A stretch of 32,055 nt of DNA from an uncultured Catenibacterium sp. (GCA_900540685.1 UQGS01000022.1:1-32055); one strand, 5' to 3'; positions 1 to 8,381 are shown, numbered from the stretch's first letter. The notes: generated by a model from the sequence alone, not told the origin. Program-made: numbers and translations.

Positions 1-6
1 AACTAC

Positions 7-18
7 ATTTGTACAAAT
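7..18. promoter_or_regulatory. 12-bp perfect palindrome at the left edge
   Basis: ATTTGTACAAAT reads the same on both strands. It lies beyond the terminator of the ABC-F gene, so if it is an operator it would serve a gene off the left edge. No promoter can be assigned, and it may be chance in AT-rich DNA. Confidence 0.2.
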
Positions 19-46
19 ATACACTCATAGTAGGAAAAAAGGCGAT

Positions 47-75
47 AAAAAAGAGCCAACTTCTTAAGTTGACTC
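47..75 (-). terminator. Rho-independent terminator of the ABC-F gene
   Basis: Arms at 53-62 and 66-75 form a 10-bp stem with a 3-nt loop. On the minus strand the stem is followed by six U (A-run 47-52). The one imperfect position is a G-U wobble on the minus transcript but a C-A mismatch on the plus transcript, which assigns the direction to the minus-strand gene. Confidence 0.85.
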
Positions 76-79
76 CATT

Positions 80-105
80 GGACTAGGGTTGCCCCTAGTC
101 CTTTT
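80..105 (+). terminator. 9-bp perfect hairpin with short T-run
   Basis: GGACTAGGG (80-88) and CCCTAGTCC (93-101) form a perfect stem with a 4-nt loop, followed on the plus strand by TTTT at 102-105. It sits 2 nt beyond the stop codon of the minus-strand ABC-F gene. It could stop plus-strand transcripts arriving from a convergent gene off the left edge, or add a second hairpin to the ABC-F 3' end. The T-run is short. Confidence 0.5.
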
Positions 106-1960
106 AAGCGTTCATCTCTTCTGAAAGTTCTTCCCATTCCAGCATGAGTTCTTCTAATTTGTTGTTTAAGTCTTCTAGTTCTGCAGTGATTTCATTATAT
201 TTCTGATAATCATTCATGACTTCATCACTATGAAGTTCTTCTTCCTTACTACTGATCTTCTCTTCAAAGTCAGAAATATCATTTTCTATCTTCTTTAATC
301 TATTCTTCTTTTTCTTATCAATCGTATTTTGAACCTTGACTGCTGTTTCTTTCACAACTTCTTCTACTTGACGATGTTCTAGATAATAAGCATAGTTACC
401 ACTAAAGATTTCATCACCATGAGGATTCATCTCTACAATCTTAGTTGCTAATTTATTAATAAAATAACGGTCATGAGAAATAAAGAGAATTGTACCAGGA
501 AAATCTAATAAAGCATCTTCTAGTACTTCCTTAGACTGAATATCTAAGTGGTTTGTCGGTTCATCTAGAATCAAGAAGCTGGCTTTATTAAGTAATAGCT
601 TAATTAAGACAATACGTCCTTTTTCACCACCGGATAAAACATCAATTGTTTTAAATACATCTTCACCCTTGAATAAGAATGCAGCACAGATATTTCTGAT
701 TTCTGTATTATTCATATCAGGATAAGCATCATGTATTTCATCAAAGATTGTTTTTTCAGGAGATAAAGAAGTCTGTTCCTGATCATAATAACCAATCATA
801 ACCTTAGAACCTAAACGAATACGTCCATGTACAGGTAGATAATCCTTTAAAATCAAATGGAACATCGTTGTTTTACCTACACCATTAGGTCCAAGTAATG
901 CAACTCTTTCACCTTTCTTGACTTCAAAAGATACAGAATCAAACAGTGGCTTATCAAAAGCCATGGCTACATCATCCACCTTTAAAACATCATAACCACT
1001 CTCTACTTCTGGTTCAAATGCAAAACGGATACTAGAAGGAAGACTTTCTGGTCTTTCTACTTTTTCCATACGTTCAAGTGCTTTCTCTTTAGATTCAGCA
1101 CGTTTTACCTGTTTCTCACGGTTATAAGATTTTAAACGGTCAATAGACTCCTGCATACGTTTAATATCTTTTTGGTTATTTAAGTAATGTTTTAATTCTA
1201 CATCACGATCATGTTTCTTGATTTCTGCATATTTAGAATAATTACACTTATAAATCTTACTTCTACCATTTTCTATTTCCATAATAGAAGTAGACACCTG
1301 ATCAATAAAATAACGGTCATGGGATACTACAATCACAGCTTTATTATACTGTTTCAAATAGTTTTCTAACCATTCAATAGAATTCACATCAAGATGGTTT
1401 GTTGGTTCATCAAGTAATAATAAATCAGGAGAACGTAATAGCAGCTGACCTAACGCAATTCTTGTCTTCTGTCCACCAGATAAAATACCGATAGGCTTAT
1501 ACCACATATCCTCATCAAAACCTAAACCATTGAGAACACCTTTCACCTGTGACTCCATGGCATAACCGCCTTCATCCTGGAACTTAGATAATAAAGCATC
1601 ATACTGATTCATGATTGAATCTAAATCAGTTGTAACAGCCATTTCCTGTTCCAATTCACGAATACGTTTCTCTATCTTCTTTAAATCTTCAAAAGGTTCT
1701 TCTAGTGTTTCATAAATACTCTTATTAAGATCGAACTTATGTTCCTGATTCAATGTACCAATACGAATATTCTTCGCAATAGTCATCATACCATCATCAT
1801 AAGCCTCTTCATTTAAAAGAATTCTAAGCAATGTACTCTTACCAGCACCATTCACACCAATGATGGCAAGCTTATCATGCTCTTCTATATGGAAAGTTAT
1901 ATTTTTTAGGACTTCTTTTCCCGAATAAGATTTAGTCAGTCCTGAACAAGATAATATCAT
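104..1960 (-). CDS. ABC-F family ATP-binding protein (tandem ABC ATPase)
   Basis: Cytosolic ATPase of 618 residues with two ABC domains and no membrane segments, as in the ABC-F family that acts on translating ribosomes. The first domain has a GVNGAGKST Walker A near residue 36, an LSGGQ signature and LLLLDEPTNHLD. An arginine/lysine-rich linker follows (about 245-310). The second domain has GPNGVGKTT, LSGGEKGR and FLILDEPTNHLD. The last ~75 residues are a Lys/Glu-rich coiled coil, typical of the housekeeping YdiF/Uup-like branch. A resistance (ARE) ABC-F cannot be excluded from motifs alone, but length and tail favour a housekeeping factor. It is transcribed divergently from the aconitase operon from its own promoter. 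The ribosome site GGGTGATG lies just upstream of the ATG. Confidence 0.93.
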   Translation of the reverse strand: MILSCSGLTKSYSGKEVLKNITFHIEEHDKLAIIGVNGAGKSTLLRILLNEEAYDDGMMTIAKNIRIGTLNQEHKFDLNKSIYETLEEPFEDLKKIEKRIRELEQEMAVTTDLDSIMNQYDALLSKFQDEGGYAMESQVKGVLNGLGFDEDMWYKPIGILSGGQKTRIALGQLLLRSPDLLLLDEPTNHLDVNSIEWLENYLKQYNKAVIVVSHDRYFIDQVSTSIMEIENGRSKIYKCNYSKYAEIKKHDRDVELKHYLNNQKDIKRMQESIDRLKSYNREKQVKRAESKEKALERMEKVERPESLPSSIRFAFEPEVESGYDVLKVDDVAMAFDKPLFDSVSFEVKKGERVALLGPNGVGKTTMFHLILKDYLPVHGRIRLGSKVMIGYYDQEQTSLSPEKTIFDEIHDAYPDMNNTEIRNICAAFLFKGEDVFKTIDVLSGGEKGRIVLIKLLLNKASFLILDEPTNHLDIQSKEVLEDALLDFPGTILFISHDRYFINKLATKIVEMNPHGDEIFSGNYAYYLEHRQVEEVVKETAVKVQNTIDKKKKNRLKKIENDISDFEEKISSKEEELHSDEVMNDYQKYNEITAELEDLNNKLEELMLEWEELSEEMNA

Positions 1961-1978
1961 TTTTTCATCACCCAGTGT

Positions 1979-2007
1979 ATTGTACCAATTTAACGAAATA
2001 AATACAA
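1979..2007 (-). promoter_or_regulatory. Sigma-A promoter of the ABC-F gene
   Basis: Read on the minus strand, TTGTAT (2002-2007) is followed after exactly 17 nt by TACAAT (1979-1984), about 20 nt upstream of the start codon. Both boxes are close to the housekeeping consensus. Confidence 0.7.
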
Positions 2008-2026
2008 ATTATCTTTGTTTTTTATA

Positions 2027-2055
2027 TTGCACATAGAATAGTATATGTGTATAAT
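2027..2055 (+). promoter_or_regulatory. Sigma-A promoter of the acn-icd-gntR operon
   Basis: TTGCAC (2027-2032), a 17-nt spacer and a perfect TATAAT (2050-2055) form a strong promoter. The -10 box overlaps a 12-bp palindrome, so a bound protein would block RNA polymerase. Confidence 0.85.
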
Positions 2056-2065
2056 TGTATACAAT
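2054..2065. promoter_or_regulatory. Probable operator for the GntR/FCD regulator
   Basis: ATTGTATACAAT is a perfect 12-bp palindrome of the TTGTATACAA type often bound by GntR-family (FCD subgroup) regulators. It overlaps the last two bases of the -10 box and spans the expected transcription start near 2062. A GntR/FCD gene is the third gene of the same operon, so negative autoregulation is the simplest reading. Binding itself is inferred. Confidence 0.65.
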
Positions 2066-2089
2066 AGTAAACAAGGGGGAGAAGATTAT

Positions 2090-4009
2090 ATGAATCTAGC
2101 GTATAAAATCTTGAATGCACATCTTAAAGAAGGAGAATTAGTTCCAGGAACATCTATTTGTATCGGAATTGACCAGACTTTAACACAGGATTCTACAGGT
2201 ACAATGGCTTATCTTCAGTTAGAAGCTATGAATGTAGGACATGTTGCAGTAGAAAAAGCAGTGGCTTATATTGACCATAACATGCTTCAGACTGGTTTTG
2301 AAAACATGGATGACCATGAATTTATTAAATCAGTTGCAAGAAAGCATGGTATTACATTCTCTAAACCAGGTAATGGTGTCTGTCATCAGTTACAGCTTGA
2401 AAATTTCTCACATCCAGGTAAGACGCTTATTGGTTCAGATTCTCATACACCAACATGTGGTGCAATGGGTATGATTGCGATTGGTGCAGGAGGACTTGAT
2501 GTAGCCGTTGCCATGGCAACAGGTAAGTACTATGTTCAGTGTCCATCAGTATTACAGGTTAAATTAACAGGACGTAAAGCACCTTGGGTATCAGCAAAAG
2601 ATGTTATCTTAAAAATCCTACAGGAATTATCAGTAAAAGGTGGGGTTAATAAGATTGTTGAATATACAGGTGAAGGTTTAAATGATCTTTCACTCACTGA
2701 CCGTGCCACTATCTGTAACATGGGTGCAGAACTAGGTGCAACTACTTCAGTATTCCCAACAGATGAAAATACTTTAGCTTACTTAAAACAGCAGGGTAGA
2801 GAAGATGAATATGTTGAAATGAAAGCAGATGAAGATGCAACATATGATGAAACTATTGAAATCGATATGTCTACATTAGTTCCTATGGTTGCTCAGCCTC
2901 ATTCACCAGATAATGTAGTAGACGTCAAAGAATTAGAAGGTATGAAGATCAACCAGGTAGTCATTGGTTCTTGTACAAACTCATCTTTACCAGATATGAT
3001 GCGTGCTGCAAAGATCTTAAAAGGTCGTAAAGTTGCTGAAGATGTTTCTTTAGTTATTGCGCCAGGTTCATCTTCTATTCTTTCTATGCTTGCACAAAAT
3101 GGTGCTCTTGCAGATATGATTCATGCAGGTGCTAGAATTCTTGAATGTGGATGTGGTCCTTGCATCGGTATGGGACAGGCTCCATTATCAAAAGGTGTTT
3201 CTTTAAGAACAATCAACCGTAACTTCAAAGGACGTTCTGGTACAAATGATGCAAGTGTATATCTAGTCTCTCCAGAAGTTGCTGCATTATCTGCAGTCAA
3301 AGGTTACTTATCACAGGAATTTGAAGATGATATGGTATTAGAAGAAGTACCAGATACACCATTTGTGAAGAACCCTAACTTCTTTATTAGTGAATATATC
3401 CCTGATAATGAAATCTATATGGGACCTAATATCAAACCAGTTCCTAGAGGAGATAAATTAACAGATACAGTAAGTGGTAAAGTTGTATTAAAAGTAGGAG
3501 ACAATATCTCTACAGACCATATTGTACCATCTGATTCTAAATTACTTCCATTCCGTTCTAATGTCCCTCATTTAGCTAAGTTCTCATTCTCTAAGGTAGA
3601 TCCTGAATTCTATGATAGAGCCGTTAAAAACAATGGTGGATTCATTGTAGGTGGAGATAACTATGGACAGGGTTCTTCAAGAGAACATGCTGCATTAGTA
3701 CCTAACTACTTAAAGATCAAAGCTATCTTTGCGATTTCATTTGCGAGAATTCATCGTTCTAACTTAATCAACAATGGTATTCTTCCACTTGTGATTGATG
3801 CAAAAGATTATGATTTCTTCAATAATCAGGATGATTATGAATTAAGTGACTTATTAACAGCTGTAGAAGAAGGTAAAGACATTGTAGTAACTAATAAGAC
3901 TACAAATGAAACTATTACAGCACATCTATCATTATCTGCACGTGAAAAAGTCATGATTCAGTATGGTGGATTATTAAATGCAATTAAAGAACTAGGAGGA
4001 GATTTCTAA
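2090..4009 (+). CDS. acn: Aconitate hydratase (aconitase)
   Basis: Iron-sulfur enzyme interconverting citrate and isocitrate. The open frame extends to 2045, but ATG at 2090 is preferred because AAGGGGGAGAAG (2073-2084) sits at proper spacing and the longer start would lie inside the promoter/operator. The 639-residue protein has the [4Fe-4S] ligands in GSCTNSS and CGCGPCIGMG, and a C-terminal swivel domain beginning near residue 465 with STDHIVPSD and the GQGSSREHAAL substrate loop. Its length and layout match the short bacterial/mitochondrial-like aconitase type, not the ~900-residue AcnA. Its stop codon overlaps the start of the isocitrate dehydrogenase gene by one base. With that gene it makes 2-oxoglutarate, probably for glutamate synthesis. 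No citrate synthase lies in the window. Homoaconitase is an unlikely alternative, given the neighbour. Confidence 0.95.
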   Translation: MNLAYKILNAHLKEGELVPGTSICIGIDQTLTQDSTGTMAYLQLEAMNVGHVAVEKAVAYIDHNMLQTGFENMDDHEFIKSVARKHGITFSKPGNGVCHQLQLENFSHPGKTLIGSDSHTPTCGAMGMIAIGAGGLDVAVAMATGKYYVQCPSVLQVKLTGRKAPWVSAKDVILKILQELSVKGGVNKIVEYTGEGLNDLSLTDRATICNMGAELGATTSVFPTDENTLAYLKQQGREDEYVEMKADEDATYDETIEIDMSTLVPMVAQPHSPDNVVDVKELEGMKINQVVIGSCTNSSLPDMMRAAKILKGRKVAEDVSLVIAPGSSSILSMLAQNGALADMIHAGARILECGCGPCIGMGQAPLSKGVSLRTINRNFKGRSGTNDASVYLVSPEVAALSAVKGYLSQEFEDDMVLEEVPDTPFVKNPNFFISEYIPDNEIYMGPNIKPVPRGDKLTDTVSGKVVLKVGDNISTDHIVPSDSKLLPFRSNVPHLAKFSFSKVDPEFYDRAVKNNGGFIVGGDNYGQGSSREHAALVPNYLKIKAIFAISFARIHRSNLINNGILPLVIDAKDYDFFNNQDDYELSDLLTAVEEGKDIVVTNKTTNETITAHLSLSAREKVMIQYGGLLNAIKELGGDF

Positions 4010-5001
4010 TGAAAGCAGTACTTATTCCAGGTGATGGTATTGGACCAGAGATTTCAGCAAGTGTTGAATCTATCACAAAAGCAATGAACCTAGATATCGA
4101 ATGGGTTAAATATAGAGCAGGTGCCGAGTATGCAAAAGAAACAGGTGAAGTATGGGAACCTGGCCTTGTTGATGCAATTGAAGAATACAAATGGGCTTTA
4201 AAAGGTCCTACAGCCACTCCAATTGGAACAGGCTTTAGAAGTGTGAATGTTGCATTAAGACAGAAATTCTCTACTTATGCGAATGTACGTCCTTTACGTA
4301 ACTTCAAGGGTATTGACTCTAAATATGAAAATATTGACTTAGTGATCATTAGAGAAAATACTGAAGACTTATATAAAGGTATTGAATATATGTTGACTGA
4401 TGATATTGCGAATGGTGTTAAGTTAATCACTAGAGAAGCTTCTACACGTATTTGTCGTTATGCATTTGAATATGCACGCACAAATAACAGAAAAAAAGTG
4501 ACAGCCATCCATAAAGCCAATATAATGAAGTATACAGATGGTCTTTTCCTTGATTGTTATAGAGAAGTGGCAAAAGACTATCCAGAAATAGAAACACAGG
4601 AAGTTATTATTGATAATATGTGTATGCAGCTTGTACAGCGTCCAGAAACATTTGATGTCCTTGTCGCACCAAACTTATATGGGGATATTGTTTCTGACTT
4701 ATGTGCTGGTCTTGTAGGTGGTCTTGGTATTGCTCCATCAGGTAATATTGGTGATGATTACCGTATTTATGAAGCTGTTCATGGCAGTGCACCTGATATT
4801 GCAGGTAAAGGTATTGCGAACCCAAGTTCTTTAATTCTTGCATTCGCAATGATGCTTGAAGCATTAAATAAACAGAAAGAAGCACAGTCTTTAAGAGAAG
4901 CCTTAGCAGCAGTCGTAGAAGAAGGTAAGTACACTACACCAGATATTGGTGGACAGGCAACTACAAAAGAGTTTACAGACGCAATTATCGATAAATTATA
5001 A
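4009..5001 (+). CDS. icd: NAD-dependent isocitrate dehydrogenase
   Basis: Oxidative decarboxylation of isocitrate to 2-oxoglutarate. The 330-residue protein belongs to the beta-decarboxylating dehydrogenase family: N-terminal GDGIGPEI, the isocitrate-binding loop FRSVNVALRQ (the Ser and Asn expected of IDH and not of isopropylmalate dehydrogenase), the catalytic region NLYGDIVSD, and HGSAPDIAGKGIANP. Asp-Ile after AP, instead of the Lys-Tyr of the NADP enzyme, predicts NAD use. The short length also fits the NAD-IDH/homoisocitrate group. It starts within the aconitase stop (TAATG) with AGGAGGAG upstream, so translation is probably coupled. Homoisocitrate dehydrogenase is the main alternative, but the aconitase partner argues for isocitrate. 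Confidence 0.93.
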   Translation: MKAVLIPGDGIGPEISASVESITKAMNLDIEWVKYRAGAEYAKETGEVWEPGLVDAIEEYKWALKGPTATPIGTGFRSVNVALRQKFSTYANVRPLRNFKGIDSKYENIDLVIIRENTEDLYKGIEYMLTDDIANGVKLITREASTRICRYAFEYARTNNRKKVTAIHKANIMKYTDGLFLDCYREVAKDYPEIETQEVIIDNMCMQLVQRPETFDVLVAPNLYGDIVSDLCAGLVGGLGIAPSGNIGDDYRIYEAVHGSAPDIAGKGIANPSSLILAFAMMLEALNKQKEAQSLREALAAVVEEGKYTTPDIGGQATTKEFTDAIIDKL

Positions 5002-5016
5002 GAGGAGGGAAAAGAA

Positions 5017-5691
5017 ATGCCATCTCATAGCATTTTTGAATCAACTTCCCATGGATCATTGGGCTCTAAAATATTTATCTTATTACGTGATCGTATTCTT
5101 AATGAAAGTTATAAATGCGGTGATAAATTAAATGAATTAACACTTGCGAAAGAGTTGAAGATTTCTCGTACACCTATTAGAGAAGCTTTAAAACAGCTAG
5201 AATTAGAAGGTTTAGTAGAAAGTATTCCTAATAAAGGTGTTTATGTCAAAGGTTTTTCACCTCGTGATATTGATGATATGTTTGAAATACGTCTTTCTTT
5301 AGAGGGATTAGCTGTTTCATTCGCAATTGATCGTATGGATGAAGTACATCTTGCTAAAATTAAAGAAGTATTTGAATTACTAGAATTCTATACTACAAAG
5401 GGTGACTTTGATAAAGTCAATGATTTTAATATCCTATTCCATGAATCTATTTATCAGGCAACACAGTCTACCTATTTTGAACAGATTCTTAAGGATATTC
5501 ATTACTATGTATCAGTGACATCAAGACATTCTATTGCGCGTCCAGAACGTTTAGAATCATCACTTGTAGAACATCGTGCTATTCTTGAAGCCATCATTGA
5601 TGGAGATAAAGATGAAGCAACAGAACGTATTCAAAGACATATTCGTAAAACACAGATGCTTGTAAGAAAGTATTATGCAACAAGAAAGTAG
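5017..5691 (+). CDS. GntR family transcriptional regulator, FCD domain
   Basis: A 224-residue DNA-binding repressor or activator. An N-terminal winged helix (about 15-80) contains the GntR hallmark SRTPIREALKQLELEGLV and the wing IPNKGVYVKG. The all-helical FCD effector domain (about 88-215) carries spaced His/Asp/Asn positions (N-x3-H in NILFH, H in VEHRAI, H in QRHIRK) that in this family usually hold a metal contacting a carboxylate ligand. It lies 15 nt after icd with a strong GAGGAGGG site, so it is the last gene of the acn operon. It probably binds the palindrome at the operon promoter and senses a TCA acid such as citrate; the ligand is inferred from context only. The stop codon lies in the terminator stem. 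Confidence 0.93.
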   Translation: MPSHSIFESTSHGSLGSKIFILLRDRILNESYKCGDKLNELTLAKELKISRTPIREALKQLELEGLVESIPNKGVYVKGFSPRDIDDMFEIRLSLEGLAVSFAIDRMDEVHLAKIKEVFELLEFYTTKGDFDKVNDFNILFHESIYQATQSTYFEQILKDIHYYVSVTSRHSIARPERLESSLVEHRAILEAIIDGDKDEATERIQRHIRKTQMLVRKYYATRK

Positions 5692-5709
5692 GGTCAACCT
5701 ACTTTTTTT
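5685..5709 (+). terminator. Terminator of the acn-icd-gntR operon
   Basis: AAAGTAGG (5685-5692) and CCTACTTT (5698-5705) form an 8-bp stem with a 5-nt loop and a 7-T run (5703-5709). The gntR stop codon TAG is inside the left arm. Confidence 0.9.
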
Positions 5710-5736
5710 GATGTAGAATGATATCAGGAGGTATTT

Positions 5737-6843
5737 ATGTTAACACCTAAACATTTAATTAAAAAAGAAAAGAATGATTATCGTTTGATTGCGATATCTG
5801 ATATACATGGTCATTTAGACCGCTTTAAAGAATTACTAAGAAAAGTGAATTATGATCCTGTAGAGGATTATTTAGTTATTATTGGTGACTTTGTAGAAAA
5901 AGGAGACCAGGTATTAGAGACAATACACTTTATTATGAATCTTGCACGTTTTCCTAAATGTTATGTCTTGATGGGGAATTGTGAATGGGCCATGAATGCA
6001 CTACTCACTATTCCAGAGATTGCAGGAGAAATACCTAAGTACTTAAAAAGAAATAGTAAGAACGGTATTATTAGAGATATTTATAACCAGGAACATTTTA
6101 GTGATGGACATGAAACACCTTTAGGTATGCAGAAAATCATGGCTGAAAAGATTAGAACTGAATTGAAGTTCATGTCCCATTTACCAACTACATTATTATT
6201 TAATGACTATTTATTTGTACATGCGGGTGTAGAACCAAGGGAGAATTATAAGGAATGTGGTTTATCATCTTACCTTGAACTCCAACATTTCTATGAACTT
6301 GGACATTCATTAAAGTATACAGTTGTTGTAGGACACCTTCCTACATCTAATTATTTCCCTCGCTCTATTCATAACGATATTATTATAGATGAAGAAAAGA
6401 AAATCATCTGTATTGATGGAGGCACAGGTGTGAAACCTATTTCACAATTAAATGCGCTTATTATAAATAGTTATAAAGGAGAAATTACATACCAAAGGGA
6501 ATGTGTACAGCCATTTCCTATAGGTGTATTAAATAAAGATCTTTATGGGAGTGGTGAAGTAGATCATAAGATAGCTTTTCCAGATTATGAAGTAAAGATG
6601 ATAAGAAAAGGGAAAGAATTTAGTCAATGTTATAGAGTGAGTGATCATGTCATGATCTCTATTAAGAATGAATTCTTATATGAAAGAAATCATCATCTCT
6701 ATTGTTTAGATGATTATACAGATCATTGGTTTATAGGTGAAAAAGGCACTGAAGTGAAGATTGCAGGTGTGTATGGACATTATGTTTATGTTATATGTGG
6801 TGCACAGGTAGGATGGGTCAATGAAGAAGACATCACTTATTAA
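5737..6843 (+). CDS. Calcineurin-like metallophosphoesterase with C-terminal SH3-like region
   Basis: A 368-residue phosphoesterase of the Ser/Thr-phosphatase-like (PPP) fold. Metal-binding motifs are SDIHGHLD (residues 21-28), GDFVEKGDQ (50-58, Glu-Lys in place of the usual Asp-Arg), GNCEW (80-84), VVGHLPT and a late HAGVEP. In GNCEW the usual catalytic His of GNHE/D is Cys. This may be a feature of this subfamily or lower its activity. Residues from about 285 form a beta-rich, aromatic tail resembling a bacterial SH3 domain, with a DHWFIGEKG turn and a WVNEEDI ending. No signal peptide, so probably cytosolic. Start supported by CAGGAGG. Its 3' end overlaps the glucosaminidase gene by 23 nt, so the two are co-translated. 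The substrate is unknown; a nucleotide or protein phosphatase role is possible. Confidence 0.85.
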   Translation: MLTPKHLIKKEKNDYRLIAISDIHGHLDRFKELLRKVNYDPVEDYLVIIGDFVEKGDQVLETIHFIMNLARFPKCYVLMGNCEWAMNALLTIPEIAGEIPKYLKRNSKNGIIRDIYNQEHFSDGHETPLGMQKIMAEKIRTELKFMSHLPTTLLFNDYLFVHAGVEPRENYKECGLSSYLELQHFYELGHSLKYTVVVGHLPTSNYFPRSIHNDIIIDEEKKIICIDGGTGVKPISQLNALIINSYKGEITYQRECVQPFPIGVLNKDLYGSGEVDHKIAFPDYEVKMIRKGKEFSQCYRVSDHVMISIKNEFLYERNHHLYCLDDYTDHWFIGEKGTEVKIAGVYGHYVYVICGAQVGWVNEEDITY

Positions 6844-8134
6844 GATACTTTGTGTCATCGCTTTATTTCTAAGTATCCACCGATGTGGATCTTATAAGAC
6901 GGTTGCGCCTTATATTGTATTAGTTAAAGAGAATACATCTTTCCTCAATCAAACACTCACAATAGGACAACCTTTAGTGGTAGAAGGACAAAGAGGATCT
7001 CAATATTATGGTTATATATACGTGAATGGTGAGAAGAAAGAAGGCTATATATCGAGTCGTAATGTGATTGCATATGTATTTGATGAATCCTTTGAAAAAG
7101 AAATCACATCATTTCCTGATAGTTATAAACAATCTTTACGTTTCTTACATGTACTTTATCCAGAGTGGAGCTATGTACCGCTATCTACTTCTTTAGACTT
7201 CAATAATACTGCGTCTATTTTTCAAAGCAAGTCTTTGATAGATACAGATGAATCAGAGATGATCGCCTCTCCTGATATTATTGAAGGACAAACATGGTGT
7301 CGTGTTTCTTTAAATGCCTCACGTTATTTTTTAGATCCACGTAATGGTTTAGATGCCTATCATGCACTCATGTTTGAGAAGCTCACTTATAATCCTTCTG
7401 AAACATTACAGGAAGGAAAAAGAATGCTGGAAGGAACTGACATGTCAGGTATAGAATCACAGTCTGAAAAAGACTGGGCAGAACTCTATCGTCATAGTGC
7501 AGAAGTGAATAACATCTCTATGTCATTACTTATTACCCGTGCGATTCAAGAACAGTCTGGTGGAGGACTTGGACTACGTGGTGGACATGCAAGAAATAAT
7601 CCCCAGGGACCTCTCTTCTATAATATATATAATATAGGAGCGAATACGAGTGATCAGGATGGAATAGATTTTGCAGCATCAAGAAACTGGGATACAAGAG
7701 AAAAAGCTATCCTTTATGGTTCTAAGTATCTATCTGATAACTATATTACTAAAGGACAGGATTCTCTTTATCTCCAGAAATTTGATGTGCACAACAATAA
7801 TCCTGGACATCATTATTATATGTCTAATATCCGTGCACCTTATAGTGAAGCAAAGAATATGTTGAAAGGGTATATCTCTAATAATATGGATCATGTCAAA
7901 CGTATACTAGAAATACCTATCTACAATAATATGCCTGCCTATAATCCTTATCCTATCGCTACAGATATCAAATATGCAGGGACTATTATGAAGAATCCAG
8001 ATTGTGAATATCAAATAGCGGATACATATAAGAATCTAACTAGAAATGTGGATTACATCACTATTGATCATGATTCTTATACACATATTATAGGTTTGAA
8101 TAATTACTATGGCTCATTCGATATAGAGAAATGA
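6821..8134 (+). CDS. Secreted SH3b-glucosaminidase (LytD/Atl-like cell-wall hydrolase)
   Basis: Predicted endo-beta-N-acetylglucosaminidase cutting peptidoglycan glycan strands. The N-terminus has a Lys-Lys start and a hydrophobic stretch to about residue 18 (signal peptide or anchor). Cys22 lies in an atypical context (HRCGS) and is not a convincing lipobox. SH3b-like strands follow (about 33-85), then the YPEWSYVPL segment typical of LytD-type proteins. The glucosaminidase domain (about 225-365) has the probable catalytic Glu244 in AIQEQSGGG, YNIYNIGAN, SRNWDTREKAI, and HHYYMSNI with its conserved wall-hydrolase spacing. The 437-residue protein starts inside the phosphoesterase gene with a weak GTAGGAT site, suggesting coupled translation. 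The stop lies within a terminator. No cell-wall anchor motif was seen. Confidence 0.85.
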   Translation: MKKTSLIKILCVIALFLSIHRCGSYKTVAPYIVLVKENTSFLNQTLTIGQPLVVEGQRGSQYYGYIYVNGEKKEGYISSRNVIAYVFDESFEKEITSFPDSYKQSLRFLHVLYPEWSYVPLSTSLDFNNTASIFQSKSLIDTDESEMIASPDIIEGQTWCRVSLNASRYFLDPRNGLDAYHALMFEKLTYNPSETLQEGKRMLEGTDMSGIESQSEKDWAELYRHSAEVNNISMSLLITRAIQEQSGGGLGLRGGHARNNPQGPLFYNIYNIGANTSDQDGIDFAASRNWDTREKAILYGSKYLSDNYITKGQDSLYLQKFDVHNNNPGHHYYMSNIRAPYSEAKNMLKGYISNNMDHVKRILEIPIYNNMPAYNPYPIATDIKYAGTIMKNPDCEYQIADTYKNLTRNVDYITIDHDSYTHIIGLNNYYGSFDIEK

Positions 8135-8142
8135 GCCTTTTT
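8111..8142 (+). terminator. Terminator of the phosphoesterase-glucosaminidase pair
   Basis: GGCTCATT (8111-8118) pairs with AATGAGCC (8130-8137), followed by five T. The glucosaminidase stop codon is in the right arm. Confidence 0.85.
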
Positions 8143-8213
8143 ACATACTCTTAATTATACAAGGATATTGGATTTACATTAGATAACCTAAAATAGAAAC
8201 AGGAGGAATGATT

Positions 8214-8381
8214 ATGGACAATAGATATGAGCCTTCTTTGATATTGATGGCTATTTATGTCATTTATATGATATGTGAATTCTCTTTGAAACAGGAGTTC
8301 AATTCTTTTGCATTATATATGAGTGGAGTATGTTTAGTAATGACTCTATCTATATATCTAAGAGATAAAGTATTTTCATAA
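8214..8381 (+). CDS. 55-residue two-helix membrane protein, unknown function
   Basis: A small ORF between two terminated units: ATG at 8214 preceded by a strong AGGAGG (8201-8206), stop TAA at 8379-8381. The protein begins MDNRYEPSL and has two hydrophobic stretches, about residues 9-21 and 31-47, separated by a charged CEFSLKQEFN turn. It ends in RDKVFS, predicting a small hairpin membrane protein. A second in-frame ATG at 8208 is too close to the ribosome site. No family was recognised. It lies 62 nt upstream of the GH1 gene and might be expressed alone or with it. Confidence 0.6.
   Translation: MDNRYEPSLILMAIYVIYMICEFSLKQEFNSFALYMSGVCLVMTLSIYLRDKVFS

Noticed and set aside
2045..2089. Fifteen-residue N-terminal extension of aconitase
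   Set aside because: It would start inside the -10 box/operator and lacks a ribosome site; ATG at 2090 has a strong one.
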